NCBI GenBank assembly: GCA_934436245.1
Contig: CAKSAM010000007.1
Coordinates: forward strand, 1 to 64,000
Length of the DNA: 64,000 nt
Source of the DNA: an uncultured Acetatifactor sp.
GTDB lineage: Bacteria; Bacillota; Clostridia; Lachnospirales; Lachnospiraceae
Direction of reading: 5' to 3'
Positions within the stretch are counted from its first letter, which is position 1; each line of letters begins with the position of its first letter. Under the pieces are notes generated by a model. That model saw only the letters and a program-made list of their open reading frames with translations, was not told the origin of the DNA and ran no database searches. Made by a program: the position numbers and the translations under genes. This document shows positions 49,648 to 58,836 of the stretch, in pieces.

Positions 49648-52317
49648 TTATTCCTGTGGCTGCTGTGCAGCGGCATTTCTTGCATTGATCTCAGCCTGCT
49701 GCTGATTGATCACGGCTTCGTAATCCGGGTTGGCGAAGAAAGTGGCGTCATGCTGACACTGACTTCTGGTATTCGGCGTGATTACTGTCTGGGTACCGTC
49801 AGGGTTGTTGACAATCACGGTAGAACCCTGCTGTAAGGCAGGATCTTCGACCAAAGGCATAGTAGCTACACCAACGTACTTAAACGGACAATCAGGACTT
49901 GCAGGCAATCCGTCGTAAGCACAGATCTCACCCTGATAATGAACATCACAGCTTTCCGTAGGTTCCGTGCCTTCTGCAAAGTATTCCGTATAAACACATC
50001 CGTCACAGAGACCGGGGATCGGCAGCTTTCCTGACTGGGAACATACCGCAACCTGTACGATTCCGGTAGGAACCGGGAACTGGGTATTGGGAAGATCCTC
50101 ATGTACACGTTTCATCACCTTACGCCATAATGTCTTGGAGACACCGTCTTCCGCACTGTTCAGGTCTACGTTGTTATCGTAACCGGTCCAGGTAGCAGCG
50201 GTGTAATAAGGTGTATATCCTGCAAACCATGCATCGGTAGGTCCTGTTGTAGTACCTGTTTTACCGGCAATGGCCATTCCGCCGAAGTTAACCTTTCCAC
50301 CGGTACCGGAAGTAACTACATCCTGCATGGCACTGGTCAGCAGGAAAGCAGTTGTTTCCTTGATCACCTGTCTGGTGGGAGGATTCGTATTATCCAGGAT
50401 TACATTACCGTCGGAATCTGTCACTCTGGTATACAGCTTCGGCGTCACATAAGTGCCGTTATTGGCAATGGCTGCATAAGCGGCAGTTAACTCATAAGGA
50501 GTAACACCGTAAGTCAGACCGCCCAGAGCCAGAGACTGGTTCACATCGGACTTGATCTCGTTGCCTACCTGAACGCCGTCGGTCAATGTGGTAAAGCCGA
50601 AGTTCAGCAGATAATCATAACCAAGTCTCGGCGTGATCACAGTGATATTCTTGACTGCGATGATATTCAGGGAGTCACGGATCGCACTGCGGATATTCTG
50701 GATGCCACGGTAGCCGGACTTGTACCAGTTACGTACAGGAGTACCGTCTGCGTAATTAAACGGTGCATCGTTGTAGACCGTTGCCAGAGTCTTACCGGCA
50801 CTGTCCAGAGCGGGAGCGTAGGAGGCCACTACCTTGAAGGTAGATCCGGGCAGACGCTTTGCACTGGTAGCACGGTTCAGGGTCCTACGGCCTTCCTTGG
50901 AGCCACGGCCGCCGATCATGGCTACAATATGACCGGTACTCTGTTCTTCGATGACCATAGCAGACTGCGGCTGAGGTGTCATGGTGATCGTCTCTTCGTA
51001 GTTATCCGCATTGTCTTCCACACCTAACTGGGCTAACATGGCGGAACGGTACGTATCTACAGCCGCATAAGCATCATCCTGGGAGGAGAAGATCAGATTG
51101 AACTTTTTATTCTGATTTTCCTTGAACCAGGTCATCATGTTTTCTTTACTGAAGTTATTTTTGGTGCCATCAGGAGAGATAATGGTAAGTGCATAGTTCA
51201 GATACCATTTCACGTTCTCCGGATAATTGGAGGGATCTGCATATTCTTCGTTCAGAATTGCCTGAATCTTGGGATCCAGAGTGGATTCCACACGCAATCC
51301 GCCGGAAGTAAGCAGCGTCTCTGCCATGGCTTCGTTATAACCGGACAGGATCAGATCCTGTTTTACCTGTTCATATACGGCATCGGAGAAGTAGGAGCCG
51401 GTAGTGGCATTTGCTTCCTGATAGTCAATATCGTACAGACCGATACGCTCATATACCGCATCGGTATCCGCTATTGCTTCATCGTACTGAGCCTGAGAGA
51501 TAAATTCCAGCTCCAGCATCTTTTTCAGACAGGTTGCGCGACGCTTCACATTCTCCTCCGGATGACGGATGGGGTTATATTTGGAAGGGTTCTGTGTGAT
51601 GCTGGCGATGACTGCACATTCGGAAATGGTCAGTTCACTGCAATGCTTGCCGAAGTAACGCAGGGAAGCGGATTCCACACCCAGGGTGTTCTGACCCAGG
51701 TTAATGGCATTCATATAGCGCAGCAGGATCTCGTCTTTGCTGTAGTACTTTGTAATCTCCAGTGCCAGATACTGCTCCTGAATCTTACGTTTGATCTTTT
51801 TGATCATGTTGTCGCCTTCTGAGGTCCAGTCAGTAAAGACGGTGTTTTTTAACAGCTGCTGGGTGATGGTACTTGCACCCTGGGCCTCTTCACCGCCGGT
51901 CTTTAAAAACTGATAGCCGGCACGTAGCATACTCTTGAAATCGATACCGTTGTGCTGGTAGAAACGTTCATCCTCGACGGCTACGAAGGCTTTGCCCATG
52001 TAGTCAGGAATCTCGTCCATGCCTACGGAGAGACGGTTGGAGTTGGTGCTGACATATTGGTCGATCTCATTGCCTTCCTTATCATATACGATAGTAGCCT
52101 CGCCTACTGCCACGACATCGGACAGCCGGATCGTAGGAGTCGAAGAGAGGATGCCGCGGAAGACACCGATACCGGCAGCTACACCGCAGATGCCGATGCC
52201 TACGACAGCGGCCAGCATGACCTTGACACAGATCAGTGCGAGCTTCCTTCCCCATTTTTGTGATTTAGAGTTGAGTGTCTTCTGCTTCGTTCGGACACCT
52301 TTTTTACCATAATTCAT
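49648..52317 (-). CDS. pbpA: Class A penicillin-binding protein (PBP1A-like)
   Basis: An 889-residue bifunctional cell-wall synthase. A basic N-terminus precedes a membrane anchor (about residues 25-55). The GT51 glycosyltransferase domain shows VAVEDERFYQHNGID and GASTITQQLLKN (about 110-160). The transpeptidase domain has the SxxK active site in PGSTFK, SxN as SLN and KTG as AGKTGTT. The C-terminal ~120 residues include a Cys-rich segment (CDGCVYTEYF, CDVHYQGEIC) and a Gln/Ala-rich tail. The start is the complement of 52315-52317. It faces away from the yigZ gene, with element 4 between. Confidence 0.95.
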   Translation of the reverse strand: MNYGKKGVRTKQKTLNSKSQKWGRKLALICVKVMLAAVVGIGICGVAAGIGVFRGILSSTPTIRLSDVVAVGEATIVYDKEGNEIDQYVSTNSNRLSVGMDEIPDYMGKAFVAVEDERFYQHNGIDFKSMLRAGYQFLKTGGEEAQGASTITQQLLKNTVFTDWTSEGDNMIKKIKRKIQEQYLALEITKYYSKDEILLRYMNAINLGQNTLGVESASLRYFGKHCSELTISECAVIASITQNPSKYNPIRHPEENVKRRATCLKKMLELEFISQAQYDEAIADTDAVYERIGLYDIDYQEANATTGSYFSDAVYEQVKQDLILSGYNEAMAETLLTSGGLRVESTLDPKIQAILNEEYADPSNYPENVKWYLNYALTIISPDGTKNNFSKENMMTWFKENQNKKFNLIFSSQDDAYAAVDTYRSAMLAQLGVEDNADNYEETITMTPQPQSAMVIEEQSTGHIVAMIGGRGSKEGRRTLNRATSAKRLPGSTFKVVASYAPALDSAGKTLATVYNDAPFNYADGTPVRNWYKSGYRGIQNIRSAIRDSLNIIAVKNITVITPRLGYDYLLNFGFTTLTDGVQVGNEIKSDVNQSLALGGLTYGVTPYELTAAYAAIANNGTYVTPKLYTRVTDSDGNVILDNTNPPTRQVIKETTAFLLTSAMQDVVTSGTGGKVNFGGMAIAGKTGTTTGPTDAWFAGYTPYYTAATWTGYDNNVDLNSAEDGVSKTLWRKVMKRVHEDLPNTQFPVPTGIVQVAVCSQSGKLPIPGLCDGCVYTEYFAEGTEPTESCDVHYQGEICAYDGLPASPDCPFKYVGVATMPLVEDPALQQGSTVIVNNPDGTQTVITPNTRSQCQHDATFFANPDYEAVINQQQAEINARNAAAQQPQE

Positions 52318-52414
52318 AAAACAAGTCCTTTCTGTCTGAGATACAGACGAAAATATTATACCAAATAATGCTATGTAAATAAAGGTTTTCTTTCCAGTCT
52401 TTAGAATTCCTTAA

Positions 52415-52582
52415 TAACAGTTCCGCCATAGAACGGTAAAAACAGGGCTTGGGTGCTTGCACACAATGCACTGTTTTAATCGTTCTATGAGCGAAGCGCC
52501 ATCAGGTGAATAAAAAGATGAGCCGCACAGCGGCGCTGACTGCGTAGCAGGCACTTTTATGAAAATGATGGCGGAACTGTTA
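52415..52582. repeat. Multi-armed hairpin element 4
   Basis: The outer stem pairs TAACAGTTCCGCCAT (52415-52429) perfectly with ATGGCGGAACTGTTA (52568-52582). Inside are one arm with AGAACG/CGTTCT, AAAACAG/CTGTTTT and tip GTGC-TT-GCAC, a GCGAAGC mini-hairpin (52491-52497), and an arm with ATAAAA/TTTTAT enclosing GCCGC-ACA-GCGGC and CTGC-GTA-GCAG. It lies between the divergent PBP and yigZ genes. The gap 52318-52659 has no gene. Confidence 0.8.
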
Positions 52583-52659
52583 TAAGGGTTTCACATTTTG
52601 GAAAAGTTATGCTACACTGGAAAAGAATCCGAAGGAAAACAAAAATAAGTGAGGTTAAC

Positions 52660-53307
52660 ATGGGTGATACGGCAGCAACAGACAGCTACAGAGTCCTTCT
52701 ATCCGGCGGCGAAGGAGAGATCGTGGAGAAAAAATCCCGTTTCATCGCAACGATCCGTAAGTGCGAAACCGAGGAAGAGGCCGTAGCTTTTATAGAAGAA
52801 ATGAAGAAAAAATACTGGGATGCCAGACATAACTGCTCGGCATTTATAATAGGAAACAGAGGAGAACTTACCAGATGCAGTGATGACGGAGAACCTTCTG
52901 GCACTGCCGGGAGACCGATGCTGGAAGTACTGACAGGTTCGGGAATCCGCAACATTGCAGTGGTGGTGACGAGGTATTTCGGCGGTACCCTGCTTGGCAC
53001 TGGCGGACTGGTGAGGGCGTATAGCCAGGCGGTAAAGGAAGGGCTTGCCCATTGCCAGACCGGTGTCATGCGGAAGGGCTGCAAACTGGAAGTGACTGCT
53101 GATTATAATGATGTGGGAAAGCTGCAATATTATTTTGGACAGCAGGGTATCGTTCCTGTGGACAGCATCTATGCGGAAAATGTAAAATTTATTTTACACA
53201 TCCCGGTGGAAGAAGAGGAAAATATCAGGAAAAACCTGATAGAAATCACTTCCGGGAAGGTAAAAATTGAGAAATTGAAAGAGATGTATTTCGTTGACAA
53301 AGAATAG
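52660..53307 (+). CDS. yigZ: YigZ/IMPACT family protein
   Basis: A 215-residue protein of the YigZ/IMPACT family. The N-terminal domain shows EIVEKKSRFIATI, YWDARHNCSAFIIG, SDDGEPSGTAGRPMLEVL, VVVTRYFGGTLLGTGGLVRAYS; this block is the family signature. A smaller ferredoxin-like C-terminal domain (DUF1949-like) follows (TADYNDVGKLQYYFGQQGI). The family is linked to translation control in eukaryotes, and its bacterial role is unclear. ATG 52660 follows GTGAGGTTAAC; upstream in-frame codons from 52609 lack a ribosome site. Confidence 0.92.
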   Translation: MGDTAATDSYRVLLSGGEGEIVEKKSRFIATIRKCETEEEAVAFIEEMKKKYWDARHNCSAFIIGNRGELTRCSDDGEPSGTAGRPMLEVLTGSGIRNIAVVVTRYFGGTLLGTGGLVRAYSQAVKEGLAHCQTGVMRKGCKLEVTADYNDVGKLQYYFGQQGIVPVDSIYAENVKFILHIPVEEEENIRKNLIEITSGKVKIEKLKEMYFVDKE

Positions 53308-53548
53308 TCAAAAAGTTAAAATATGATTAACTGTTCAGAACCATGAAATGTTGATGGATATTCGGTGAAGGTTCACATTCGTAAGAATATAAGGCAATAT
53401 TTATTTGTTGAACCGGGTCCTGAACTGATTCCATGAGGAAAGGTGGTGGTTTTTATGAAGTGTACACAGAAGAGCTCTGACAACCCACTTCCGGGGCGAA
53501 GTTGCCATGTAAGTTACACCCATAGAAAACATCATAAGGAGGATCATC
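53308..53548 (+). promoter_or_regulatory. Structured leader region of mgtE
   Basis: A 241-bp gap before mgtE. It holds short complementary words (AAGGTTCA near 53370 with TTGAACC near 53410) and a frame that runs into the gene (see next entry). The conserved M-box blocks were looked for and not found. Confidence 0.35.
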
Positions 53549-53592
53549 ATGGAACAGATCAAAGAACTGGAAGAGGTATTAGAGCTTCTTAA
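53455..53592 (+). CDS. Possible His-rich leader peptide overlapping mgtE
   Basis: ATG 53455 has AGGTGG 8 nt upstream and opens a 45-codon frame that ends 44 nt inside mgtE in another frame. The peptide includes SCHVSYTHRKHHKEDHHG, with seven His in that stretch. It could be a regulatory leader that couples translation to mgtE, or a chance frame. A shorter 15-codon frame (53433-53480) also exists. Confidence 0.35.
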   Translation: MKCTQKSSDNPLPGRSCHVSYTHRKHHKEDHHGTDQRTGRGIRAS

Positions 53593-54898
53593 CACCAGGC
53601 AGTACACCAAGCTGCGCCAGTACCTGGCTGAACTCAACGATGCCGATATTGCGGGACTTCTGGAAGAACTGGAAGAGGAAGAGATGTTAAAGGTCTTCCG
53701 CATTCTTCCCAAGGACCTGGCGGCAGACGTTTTTTCCTATTTAGATATGGATAATCAGCAGAAGATCATCACTTCCCTGTCAGATAAGGAAGCAGCCAAC
53801 ATCATCAACAACCTGATGGCGGACGATGCGGCCGATCTGTTGGAGGAGATGCCTGCCAATATTGTCAAAAAGCTTCTGACCAACGCAAGCCCTGATGTGC
53901 GGAGAGACATTAACCATCTGCTTCGTTATCCCGAAGACTCCGCCGGAAGCATCATGACGGTCGAGTATGTAGACCTGAAGGAAAATCTGACGGTGAATCA
54001 GGCGATTGAACGGATCCGTAAAGTGGGTCTCGACAGTGAGACCATCAACATCTGTTATGTGCTGGATGCCCAGAGAAGACTGGTGGGAACGGTAGCACTG
54101 CGGTATCTGCTCTTGATGGATGGTGACGAGATCATAGGTGACATCATGCATGAGAATGTCATTTCCATCAATACACTGATGGACCAGGAGGAAGTTGCCA
54201 GACAGTTTAAAAAATATGACTTTACGGCCATGCCGGTGGTGGATAATGAAAATCGGCTGGTAGGTATTATTACCGTGGATGATATCGTGGATATCATGGA
54301 AGAAGAGACCACGGAGGATATGGAAAAAATGGCGGCTATCGTGCCAAGCGATAAGCCTTATATGAAGACCGGTGTATTTGAGACCTTTAAAAAGCGTATT
54401 CCGTGGCTGCTGCTTTTGATGGTGTCCGCAACCTTTACAGGTGCCATTATCTCATCCTTTGAGGATGCACTGAGCGTCTGTGCGGTGCTGGTGGCATATA
54501 TCCCCATGCTGATGGATACCGGTGGTAATGCCGGAAGCCAGGCAAGCGTTACGGTCATCCGTGGATTGTCTCTGAATGAGATCGAATACCGGGATGTTCC
54601 GAAGGTCGTTTTCAAGGAGATCCGCGTGGCACTGATCTGTGGAATCACACTTTCCGCAGCGAACTTTGTAAAATTACTGTTGTTGGATAAAGTAGGAGTG
54701 CTGGTGGCGGCTTCTGTATGCCTGACACTGGTAGCAGCTGTTGTGATTGCCATGATCATCGGATGCTTACTGCCGATCCTGGCAAAACGCCTCGGCTTTG
54801 ACCCTGCGGTCATGGCGAGCCCCTTTATTACCACCATCGTGGATGCTATGTCACTGTTGGTATATTTCCGTGTGGCATCTGCAATTTTGGGCCTGTAG
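53549..54898 (+). CDS. mgtE: Magnesium transporter MgtE
   Basis: A 449-residue Mg2+ channel/transporter. The N-domain (about residues 1-130) has DADIAGLLEELEEEEML and ADDAADLLEEMP, which bind Mg2+ as a sensor. Two CBS domains follow (SAGSIMTVEYVDLKE, and AMPVVDNENRLVGIITVDDIVDIMEEE). Five membrane helices from about residue 285 include the pore segment PMLMDTGGNAGSQASVTVIRGL with the Mg2+-coordinating Asp near the C-terminal helix (SPFITTIVDAMS). ATG 53549 follows AAGGAGGATCATC. Confidence 0.96.
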   Translation: MEQIKELEEVLELLNTRQYTKLRQYLAELNDADIAGLLEELEEEEMLKVFRILPKDLAADVFSYLDMDNQQKIITSLSDKEAANIINNLMADDAADLLEEMPANIVKKLLTNASPDVRRDINHLLRYPEDSAGSIMTVEYVDLKENLTVNQAIERIRKVGLDSETINICYVLDAQRRLVGTVALRYLLLMDGDEIIGDIMHENVISINTLMDQEEVARQFKKYDFTAMPVVDNENRLVGIITVDDIVDIMEEETTEDMEKMAAIVPSDKPYMKTGVFETFKKRIPWLLLLMVSATFTGAIISSFEDALSVCAVLVAYIPMLMDTGGNAGSQASVTVIRGLSLNEIEYRDVPKVVFKEIRVALICGITLSAANFVKLLLLDKVGVLVAASVCLTLVAAVVIAMIIGCLLPILAKRLGFDPAVMASPFITTIVDAMSLLVYFRVASAILGL

Positions 54899-54923
54899 CA
54901 CTTCAAAAAATTCAAAAACATAT

Positions 54924-54975
54924 ATAAGCCATGCGTCTGCAGAGGGATTATTTTGCGGTGCATGGCTTATTTTAT
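54924..54975 (+). terminator. Terminator after mgtE
   Basis: ATAAGCCATGC (54924-54934) pairs with GCATGGCTTAT (54960-54970), followed by TTTTAT. Confidence 0.8.
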
Positions 54976-55153
54976 GCACTGTTATTATGATAAAAATTTG
55001 ACAGGATGTTTTTTTTTCAGTACTTTCCTACAAGCTCTTTGCAAGATTGTAAATTTTTGCTAGAATCAAGTTAAATAGCAAATGTAACCGCTTTCGTAAT
55101 TATTTTTCTTAAGAGAATACTTAAGGGCAGCAAAAGCAACGGAGGAATAAATC

Positions 55154-55822
55154 ATGAGATATTTTTTTGAATCTAAAGTAGAGAAGAAGGATGTAGGATA
55201 TACCATTCAGATTCCTTTCAATGTATGGGAAGTATGTCAGCAGAGAGAAGTCATCAAGGGAGATATTGTACTGGACAACAATATTATTGAGTGTGAACTG
55301 CATCCCAAGGAGAAAGGTAACTATGAAATCGTTATTACAGGGGAAGACGCAGTGAAAGTAGAACTTGGCGTTCCCCATAAGATTCTGCTGCATATCAATG
55401 GTTCCCTGATCCGCATGGATCAGAACAGCCCTTACAGCTTCGAAAATCCTATCCGCAGGATCGACAGCATGAACGTGATCATCCAGCCGGAAGACGGTCT
55501 GTGCGGTCAGGCATGCGTGGCAATGCTGGCCGGTGTTACCATTGCCGAGGTGATCAGCGTTATGGACTGCAGAGAGTGGCAGGCTACTATGGGACGTGTG
55601 ATCTCCGCACTGAACTATTACGGTATCGATCACACAGACATCATCGTATATACCGAGGGCAAACCCGCTGTACTGCCGAAATGCTGTATCATGATGGAAA
55701 AAATGGGACGTTTCTGCCATTACCTGGTACATTATGACGGAAAATTCTACGATTCCAATCTTGGGGTACTGGAAGAGTACGATATGAGCAAATTACTGGG
55801 TTACCTGGAAATCAAGTGTTAA
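55154..55822 (+). CDS. DUF1905-like domain fused to a C39-like cysteine peptidase domain
   Basis: A 222-residue protein. Residues about 1-85 (FESKVEKKDVGYTIQIPFNVWEV to LGVPHKILLHI) resemble a DUF1905 beta-barrel, usually a stand-alone domain. Residues about 110-222 look like a papain-fold C39 domain: EDGLCGQACVAMLAG with the candidate catalytic Cys, and CHYLVHYDGKFYDSN with candidate His and Asp. C39 enzymes cleave leader peptides at GG sites, but there is no membrane segment or ABC domain, so the role differs. ATG 55154 follows AACGGAGGAATAAAT. Confidence 0.7.
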   Translation: MRYFFESKVEKKDVGYTIQIPFNVWEVCQQREVIKGDIVLDNNIIECELHPKEKGNYEIVITGEDAVKVELGVPHKILLHINGSLIRMDQNSPYSFENPIRRIDSMNVIIQPEDGLCGQACVAMLAGVTIAEVISVMDCREWQATMGRVISALNYYGIDHTDIIVYTEGKPAVLPKCCIMMEKMGRFCHYLVHYDGKFYDSNLGVLEEYDMSKLLGYLEIKC

Positions 55823-55840
55823 ATCAGAAAGAATAAATAT

Positions 55841-55872
55841 AAGCTGCAGGGCTATCGCCCTGCAGCTTTTTG
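55841..55872 (+). terminator. Terminator after the DUF1905/C39 gene
   Basis: AAGCTGCAGGGC (55841-55852) pairs with GCCCTGCAGCTT (55857-55868), followed by TTT. Confidence 0.9.
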
Positions 55873-55973
55873 CATAAATAGCTAAAAAAGCGTATTGGGG
55901 TTGTAAGGTAGCGCAGTAAAGTGTAAAATAGATGAGGTATGATTTTATCAATACGAAAGATAGGGAGAGAGAA

Positions 55974-56933
55974 ATGAATAAGAAAAAGATAATCGAAACA
56001 TATCAGGAAGTGGCAATGGCTACCGGATTGCGTTATGACGAGGCAAATGATCTGTTCCATGGCGCAAGGGACGGATTTGACTTCATTGCATATCCTTACG
56101 ATGAAAGTCGACCTTTTGCCATTGTCCTGCATACTGCAGCGAAAAGTGCAGACGGTTCTGTATTGGACAAAAAGGCGATCAAGGCATTTCAGAAGAGCAG
56201 CAAGAGTATCGGCTGTCTGGGACAGAAGAATATGGATATCCGGGTCACAGTGCAGGCTACGGCAAAGAATCTGAAGGATGCCATGAATGAGTGTCTTACG
56301 GCAACTACCGCCTTTTTACGTGCCAACAGTTACTACCCCTGCTGCGATCTGTGTGGACAGCAGGTAGAGACTGCTGCAATGAAAATGAGTGGGGAATACT
56401 ATCATCTGTGTCCGGATTGCGAGATGAAAATGCGCAGCGACACGGCAATGAAGGCACAGCAGACCGCTCAGAAAAAGGAAAACATCATCGGTGGTATCGT
56501 AGGTGCCCTGCTGGGATCTCTGCTGGGAGCACTGAGCGTTCTTATTCTCAGTCAGCTGGGATATGTGGCTGCACTTTCTGGTGTGATCATGGCAGTGTGT
56601 GTCCTAAAGGGATACGAAATGCTTGGAGGAAAGCTCAATAAAAAAGCAGTGGTTATCAGCGTGATCATTATGATCGTGATGACCTATTTTGCAGATCGTG
56701 TGGACTGGGCGATCATCCTGTTCCGTGATGCCGGTGCAGGAGAGGCCGGTTACAATATTTTTGAATGTTACCGTCTGGTTCCTTATGCACTGGCAGAGGA
56801 AATCATTGATATTGGAAGTTATATCGGGAATCTGTTCCTGCTGTATCTGTTTGTGGCACTGGGAGCCGTACCTACCATTCGCGGAAAAATGAAGGAGAAA
56901 AAAGAAGAGGGAATTATTACAAGGTTAAATTAA
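55974..56933 (+). CDS. Multi-pass membrane protein with zinc knuckles
   Basis: A 319-residue protein. The N-terminal ~130 residues are cytosolic alpha/beta (IIETYQEVAMATGLRYDEA, IAYPYDESRPFAIVL). Two CxxC knuckles follow (CCDLCGQQ, LCPDCEMK, about residues 132-160), then a basic linker and four hydrophobic segments (IIGGIVGALLGSLLGALSVLIL and others to about residue 305). No family is recognised. The layout suggests a metal-binding membrane protein. ATG 55974 follows TAGGGAGAGAGAA. Confidence 0.72.
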   Translation: MNKKKIIETYQEVAMATGLRYDEANDLFHGARDGFDFIAYPYDESRPFAIVLHTAAKSADGSVLDKKAIKAFQKSSKSIGCLGQKNMDIRVTVQATAKNLKDAMNECLTATTAFLRANSYYPCCDLCGQQVETAAMKMSGEYYHLCPDCEMKMRSDTAMKAQQTAQKKENIIGGIVGALLGSLLGALSVLILSQLGYVAALSGVIMAVCVLKGYEMLGGKLNKKAVVISVIIMIVMTYFADRVDWAIILFRDAGAGEAGYNIFECYRLVPYALAEEIIDIGSYIGNLFLLYLFVALGAVPTIRGKMKEKKEEGIITRLN

Positions 56934-57044
56934 TCTCTTTGTTTTCGAAAAGTTATGTGGTAAAATAGTACTATAAAGATACAGGTACAGACAACTGTAC
57001 GGTATAAGTGACAGAAATGAATTGGAATTGGGGGACAATAGAAT

Positions 57045-58721
57045 ATGAGAAGGTGGAAAGCATGGTTGCTGTCGTTGGCTATTCTCATAGGCATGGGAGC
57101 TATGGGAACGGCTTCCATACAGGGAGAGGCACAGGAAAATAATCAGGGAAAAAGAGTACTGTTTATCAGCTCGTATTCTTATGGATGGGACACAGTCCAG
57201 ACACAGATCGAGGGAATCAAAGCAGGGGTGGACGAAGGTACCACCATTGATTATGAATTCATGGACACGAAGCGCTTCCGGACGGAAGAATGGTTGAATA
57301 TGTTTCATGATATGCTGCAATACCATCTGGAAAATACGGATCCCTATGATGTTGTGATCGTGGGAGATGATGCAGCACTTCAGTTTGCGATGGAATACAG
57401 GGAAGAACTGTTTGATGATATCCCTATTGTGTTTGAAGGTGTGAATGATGTAGAATATGCCATGAAAGCGGCAGAAAATCCTCTTGTGACCGGAATTCTG
57501 GAAACACTGTCTGTGGAAAAAAACATTGATATGGCATTGAAAGTGAATCCTGCGGCAACCAAAGTGGTGGCGATACTGGATGATTCGGTGACGGGCGAAG
57601 CGGAGAGGAAAAACTTCTATAGTGTGGCACAGGAATATCCAAATCTGAAATTCTCCGAGATTAACGCTTCAGAGCTTGTAACATCCAGACTTCAAAAGGC
57701 TATCAGCGGGGTGGATGATCAGACGATACTGATCTATATCACCATGTCAAAGGATGGCAGTGAGAAGCAATATAACAGCGCACAGGCAGTGCGTACGATC
57801 GTAAAATATGCCAAAGTGCCCGTCTACCGCATGGTGGAAGCAGGCATCGGCGATGGATTGTTGGGCGGCAACGTGGTTTCCATGTTTAAATCAGGGGAAA
57901 TTGCGGCGCATATGGCTATGGACATTGCGAACGGGACGGACAGTGGAGAGATCAGTGTAGTGCAGGACAGCCCTAATATCTATTGCATTGATGAGGAAGT
58001 AATGAAAAAATATCATCTGGAAGCAGGGCAGTTTCCGAAGGACACAGAGTTTGTGAATCATGAAGAGAATTTCTTTATCAGAAATAAGGAAGCATTAATT
58101 CCTGCATTGATTCTGATCATTGCACTGACTGTGATCATCCTATGGGTATGCTTTGATAATTTCCGCAGAAGAAAATTACTTGAGGAACTGGAAGAAGCCA
58201 GGAACGTGATGGAGTCGGCTGCACAGCATGACTTCCTGACCGGACTGCCGAACCGGAGCAAATTCATGAAGGATCTGGAGCAGCTGATCGGTGCAAAAGT
58301 ACCCTGTACTGTTATGATGCTGGATATTGACAATTTTAAGAAAATCAACGATACTTATGGACATACCGCAGGAGATGAGGCACTGCAGCAGGTGGCCAGC
58401 CGTCTGAGGGATATGCAGTCCCAGATCCTGACATCTTACCGCTTCGCCGGGGATGAATTCATTCTGATCCTGCGCAGCAGTCAGAATATGCTGGTAGAGA
58501 GGACTGCGTACCAGTGCAGACAGGTGTTTACCAAGGATGTGGTACTCTGCGGAACGAAACGCAGGATCGGAGGAAGTATAGGTATTGCAAGCTATCCGAA
58601 GGATACAGATAATCTGGAACAGTTGATCGTGTGTGCGGATGATGCCATGTATCAGGTGAAGAAAAACGGCAAAAATGATTTTGCTTTTTATAAGAAGCCG
58701 ACAGAAGAAAAATCGGAATAG
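57045..58721 (+). CDS. ABC-substrate-binding sensor fused to GGDEF diguanylate cyclase
   Basis: A 558-residue transmembrane sensor. A signal/anchor (about residues 1-26) is followed by an extracellular domain like the PF04392 ABC-type binding proteins (VLFISSYSYGWDTVQTQIEG to VDQDSPN-like end, about 35-330). A membrane helix follows (ALILIIALTVIILWVCF, about 345-365), then a GGDEF domain (DFLTGLPNRSKFMKDL, DIDNFKKINDTYGH, and AGDEF at about residue 475). AGDEF is a common active variant. It probably senses a small ligand outside and makes c-di-GMP. ATG 57045 has a weak ribosome site. Confidence 0.88.
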   Translation: MRRWKAWLLSLAILIGMGAMGTASIQGEAQENNQGKRVLFISSYSYGWDTVQTQIEGIKAGVDEGTTIDYEFMDTKRFRTEEWLNMFHDMLQYHLENTDPYDVVIVGDDAALQFAMEYREELFDDIPIVFEGVNDVEYAMKAAENPLVTGILETLSVEKNIDMALKVNPAATKVVAILDDSVTGEAERKNFYSVAQEYPNLKFSEINASELVTSRLQKAISGVDDQTILIYITMSKDGSEKQYNSAQAVRTIVKYAKVPVYRMVEAGIGDGLLGGNVVSMFKSGEIAAHMAMDIANGTDSGEISVVQDSPNIYCIDEEVMKKYHLEAGQFPKDTEFVNHEENFFIRNKEALIPALILIIALTVIILWVCFDNFRRRKLLEELEEARNVMESAAQHDFLTGLPNRSKFMKDLEQLIGAKVPCTVMMLDIDNFKKINDTYGHTAGDEALQQVASRLRDMQSQILTSYRFAGDEFILILRSSQNMLVERTAYQCRQVFTKDVVLCGTKRRIGGSIGIASYPKDTDNLEQLIVCADDAMYQVKKNGKNDFAFYKKPTEEKSE

Positions 58722-58767
58722 ATAGGATCCAAGAGACAAAAGAGAAAAATAATTGTGAAAAACGGGA

Positions 58768-58805
58768 GGCAGAAACTTACTGTTGTCATAACAGGGGTTT
58801 CTGCC
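58768..58805 (+). terminator. Hairpin between the GGDEF and flavoprotein genes
   Basis: GGCAGAAAC (58768-58776) pairs with GTTTCTGCC (58797-58805). The T run after it is poor (TGCTTG), so termination may be partial. Confidence 0.55.
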
Positions 58806-58836
58806 TGCTTGTAGGCAAAGAAATCGAGGTAGAAGG

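Noticed and set aside
52318..52659. Small gene between the PBP and yigZ genes
   Set aside because: Only hairpin element 4 is present; open frames there are short and unlike proteins.
53308..53548. M-box (Mg2+ riboswitch) before mgtE
   Set aside because: The conserved GGTGAGGCTCCT, GCTGCTGCCC and GTCAACAG-type blocks were not found.
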